Shown in pieces: positions 61,667 to 64,000 of a stretch of DNA of 64,000 nt (position 1 is its first letter; each line of letters begins with the position of its first letter). Position numbers and translations under genes: made by a program. This DNA comes from Halostella salina. Its GTDB lineage: Archaea; Halobacteriota; Halobacteria; Halobacteriales; Natronoarchaeaceae. The notes beneath the pieces are model-generated. The model searched no databases and was not told where the DNA came from. It saw only the letters and a program-made list of their open reading frames with translations. The stretch is from contig NZ_RCIH01000005.1 in NCBI RefSeq assembly GCF_003675855.1, positions 186,001 to 250,000 of the forward strand. The letters are read 5' to 3'.

Positions 61667-63181
61667 TCACCCGTCCAGGTCCATCGTGATCGTCTTGGTC
61701 TGGGTGTACTCGTGGAGCGTCTCCATCGCTCCCTCCCGACCGGTGCCCGACTGCTTGTAGCCGCCGAACGGCTGCCCCGGCGGGAGCCGGTTGAACGTGT
61801 TCACCCAGACGTTCCCGGCCTCCACGTCCCGGGCGATGCGGTTGGCGAAGGACAGGTCGTCTGTCACGACGCCCGCCGCGAGCCCGTAGTCCACGTCGTT
61901 GGCGCGTTCCACCATCGCGTCGTAGTCGTCCCACTCGACGACGACCTCGACGGGGCCGAATATCTCCTGCGTGACGACCGGGTTGTCCGGGTCCACGTCC
62001 GTGAGGACCGTCGGCTCAACGAAACAGCCCGACCCGAGCAGGCCCCCTTCGGGCGTGTTGCCGCCCCGGAGCACCGTCGCGTCCGACTCCCGTGCGAGTG
62101 CGATGTAGTGGAGTGTCTTCTCGACCTCGGCGCGGCTGACCTGCGGACCGAGGTCGGTCGACTCGTCGAGCGGGTCGCCCATCGTGAGGTCGTCGACCGC
62201 GTCGAGGAACGCGGGCACGAACGTCTCCGCGACCGACTCGTGGACGAACAGCCGCGTGCCGGCGCTGCAACACTCTCCGCCGTTGAAGAACATCGCGTCG
62301 ACGGCGACCTCGGCGGCGCTCCCGGGGTCGGCGTCCGGCGCGATGACCAGCGGGCTCTTCCCGCCCAGTTCCAGCGTCAGGTCGGTGATCGAGTCCGCGG
62401 CCGCCCGCATGACGCCCTGACCGACCTCCGTCGAGCCGGTGAAGGCGACCTTCGGCACGTCCGGATGCGAGACGAGCGGCGCGCCCGTCTCCGGGCCGAA
62501 CCCGAGGACGACGTTGACGACGCCGTCCGGGAGCAGGTCCTCGACCTCGTGGAGGTAGGTGACGACCGACGCCGGGGTCTGTTCGGCCGGCTTCAGCACG
62601 ACGGCGTTGCCGGTCGCCAGCGCCGGCGCGAGCTTCCAGACCGCCAGCAACAGCGGGAAGTTCCACGGGACGACCTGCCCGACGACGCCGTACGGCTCCC
62701 GGATCGTCCGGACGTGTAGCTCGCCGTGGGGCACCGTCTTCCCCTCCAGGTTCCGGGCGGCCGCGGCGAAGTACCGCAGGTGCTCGACGGCGAGGTCGAT
62801 GTCCTGGCGTGCCTCCGTGATGGGTTTCCCGTTGTCGAGCACCTCGATGCGGGCGAACATCTCGGCCCGCGCTTCGAGGCGGTCGGCCATCGCTCCGAGA
62901 AGCGCCTGTCTGTCGCCCGGCGTCGCCTCCCCCCACTCGCCCTCGAAGGCGGTCCACGCGGCGTCGACGGCGCGGTCGATATCGGCTTTCGTCCCCTCGT
63001 GTACGTCGACGAGTTCCTCGCCGGTCGTCGGGTTTATCGAGGGGAACGTGTCGTCGCCGTCCCCGCCGGTCCACTCCCCGCCGATCAGGTGTTCGAGCGG
63101 GCCGTCGGGCAGCAGTTCGGCCGCGAGGTCAGCGTGTCGCGTTTTCGTCCGCTCGCGTTCCGGGATCGGCTGTGATGTCAT
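61667..63181 (-). CDS. Aldehyde dehydrogenase (betaine/aminobutyraldehyde-type)
   Basis: An NAD-dependent dehydrogenase of 504 residues. Marks: GVVGQVVPWNFPLLLAVWKL, FTGSTEVGQGVMRAAADS, catalytic Glu in LELGGKSPLV, catalytic Cys in NGGECCSAGTR, and the end QPFGGYKQSGTGREGAMETL. The length and N-terminus (HLIGGEWTGGDG) are those of the betaine-aldehyde or aminobutyraldehyde dehydrogenase branch. It converges with the amine-oxidase-like gene (12 bases between stops). A link (amine to aldehyde to acid) is suggestive but depends on that neighbour having activity. Confidence 0.92.
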   Translation of the reverse strand: MTSQPIPERERTKTRHADLAAELLPDGPLEHLIGGEWTGGDGDDTFPSINPTTGEELVDVHEGTKADIDRAVDAAWTAFEGEWGEATPGDRQALLGAMADRLEARAEMFARIEVLDNGKPITEARQDIDLAVEHLRYFAAAARNLEGKTVPHGELHVRTIREPYGVVGQVVPWNFPLLLAVWKLAPALATGNAVVLKPAEQTPASVVTYLHEVEDLLPDGVVNVVLGFGPETGAPLVSHPDVPKVAFTGSTEVGQGVMRAAADSITDLTLELGGKSPLVIAPDADPGSAAEVAVDAMFFNGGECCSAGTRLFVHESVAETFVPAFLDAVDDLTMGDPLDESTDLGPQVSRAEVEKTLHYIALARESDATVLRGGNTPEGGLLGSGCFVEPTVLTDVDPDNPVVTQEIFGPVEVVVEWDDYDAMVERANDVDYGLAAGVVTDDLSFANRIARDVEAGNVWVNTFNRLPPGQPFGGYKQSGTGREGAMETLHEYTQTKTITMDLDG

Positions 63182-63228
63182 CCTGGGTGGTCGGTCACGG
63201 GTGGGGTCTCAGTTCGTGCCCCGTGCCG

Positions 63229-63825
63229 TCACTGGTTGACGGAGATCCAGTCGCCGTCCTGGACTTCCTTTGCTTCCTGTTCGCCTTCGTCGACGTACTG
63301 CTCGCCGCCCATGTCCGACAGCAGGTCGTCGAACACGGCCGCCGCCGTCTCGAACTTGTGGACCGTTGGAAACGCCGTCTTGTCTATCTGTGCGACGAAG
63401 TTCCCGTACTCCTTGACGAACTCGTGTCGCCACTCCTCGCTCTCCTCGGCCGACGCGAACTGCGCGACGAACTGCCACTCGTGGTAGTCGTCGGCGCTAC
63501 AGAACAGCACGACGTGAGGGTCGTCGAGCAGCCGTTTGTAGCAGCCCTCCCAGTTCTCCTCGAAGTTCGAGTAGTGGAAGGCCACCTGGAACAGGTAGTA
63601 CTCGAAGATGTTCCGGTTCGGGACCGCCTGCATCGAGAAGACGCCCTCGGCTCGCATCTCGTTCAGGATCTCGTTGACGCGGTTGTGGGAGAGCGAGATG
63701 TCGAACTCGGACTCCAGGATGTCCCGGAGCTCGCTGACAGGCTTCTCCGGGTACTTGACGCGCGCCTTCAGAATGGCGACGTCCCGGGGTGAGAGATCGA
63801 AGTCGAAGTCGTTTCCGCTGAACAT
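63229..63825 (-). CDS. Winged-helix transcriptional regulator, 198 aa
   Basis: An acidic protein with a winged helix at residues 10-75 (LSPRDVAILKARVKYPEKPV, SELRDILESEFDISLSHNRV, NEILNEMRAEGVF), then a C-terminal domain of about 110 residues (VAFHYSNFEENWEGCYKRLL, FCSADDYHEWQFVAQFASAE) of unknown fold. The HTH type is that of the Lrp/winged-helix group common in haloarchaea. It is on the same strand as the aldehyde dehydrogenase and upstream of it by 47 bases, so it could regulate that gene. The start at 63825 follows an AT-rich spacer. Confidence 0.75.
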   Translation of the reverse strand: MFSGNDFDFDLSPRDVAILKARVKYPEKPVSELRDILESEFDISLSHNRVNEILNEMRAEGVFSMQAVPNRNIFEYYLFQVAFHYSNFEENWEGCYKRLLDDPHVVLFCSADDYHEWQFVAQFASAEESEEWRHEFVKEYGNFVAQIDKTAFPTVHKFETAAAVFDDLLSDMGGEQYVDEGEQEAKEVQDGDWISVNQ

Positions 63826-64000
63826 CGTAATACGTTGCTTTCATCGTATGCTCGGTACTGATATAAAAGTTCCCAACGGGGCCGGATACCGCCGTCACGA
63901 CGGCTCTCCGGCGCGTTGTCGGCCGGGGCGCGGCGATCGTGGCCGCCGATCCCACCGCCGCCTGCCGACTTTCGGGTGAGTGTTTCCCCTCGCCACGGCG

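Noticed and set aside
63826-64000. Right-edge region
   Set aside because: Only a promoter-like AT stretch near 63850 and GC-rich spacer are visible; nothing supports a gene.

Overview
The window is haloarchaeal chromosome (class Halobacteria). The DNA is very GC-rich, the proteins are strongly acidic, many starts have a TATA element 25-35 bases upstream and little or no leader, many exported proteins carry twin-arginine lipoprotein signals, and archaea-specific genes are present: archaeal PolB, Mre11-Rad50, pantoate kinase with phosphopantothenate synthetase, geranylgeranylglyceryl phosphate synthase, TruD, Pth2, halocyanin and a PGF-CTERM surface protein. The genus cannot be fixed from the sequence alone. 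I see no rRNA, CRISPR array, insertion sequence or prophage. Almost all DNA is explained by 56 protein genes, one tRNA and one tRNA-like structure.

Region by region. 1-7.1 kb: a truncated FAD amine-oxidase-like gene, a DUF7344-type winged helix, threonine synthase, a DtxR-type metal regulator overlapping a GDT1/TMEM165-type cation exporter (with a perfect operator-like palindrome in the promoter), a LysE exporter, an HD phosphohydrolase, an AlaX editing protein and a DUF3179 protein. 7.1-11.9 kb: a tRNA-like cloverleaf with no anticodon loop, two convergent arylsulfotransferase-like surface proteins, an orphan cytosine-N4 methyltransferase of the CTAG type, and tRNA-Gln(UUG) flanked by partial copies of itself. 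11.9-16.5 kb: a ferritin-like protein plus a second DtxR regulator, then sufC-sufB-sufD for Fe-S cluster assembly. 16.7-25.8 kb: PolB with an intein in motif B, two small conserved proteins, Rad50, Mre11 and a small overlapping gene. 25.9-32.1 kb: a lipoprotein, pth2-truD, a membrane zinc-ribbon protein and a dcd-thiR-methyltransferase operon.

32.2-42.3 kb: two tandem lipoprotein metalloprotease-like paralogues (HEFxH), a DUF-type protein, a beta-propeller lipoprotein, Thi4 of the cysteine-donor type, a succinate-semialdehyde-type dehydrogenase and a PGF-CTERM 5'-nucleotidase. 42.1-48.4 kb: the archaeal CoA pair (pantoate kinase and phosphopantothenate synthetase) separated by a 933-residue membrane protein carrying 13 tandem DUF1508/HVO_2922-like repeats, then AspRS. 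48.4-53.4 kb: a small Cys-rich protein, an Lrp regulator, a TrkA-N protein with an APC permease carrying two UspA domains, GGGP synthase and RidA. 53.4-64 kb: a run of surface lipoproteins, a GIDE-like membrane protein, halocyanin, a copper-amine-oxidase-fold protein that seems to have lost the cofactor and copper residues, an aldehyde dehydrogenase and a winged-helix regulator.

The observations I would follow first are: (a) CTAG is about ten-fold rarer than expected (20 sites found by eye), and all six sites that lie strictly between genes sit within 50 bases upstream of a start codon, in a window that also encodes a CTAG-type orphan methyltransferase; (b) the tRNA-like structure at 7147-7228 with UUCG and GCGA tetraloops in place of the anticodon loop and variable loop; (c) the degenerate copper amine oxidase beside halocyanin and an aldehyde dehydrogenase; (d) the 13-repeat membrane protein.
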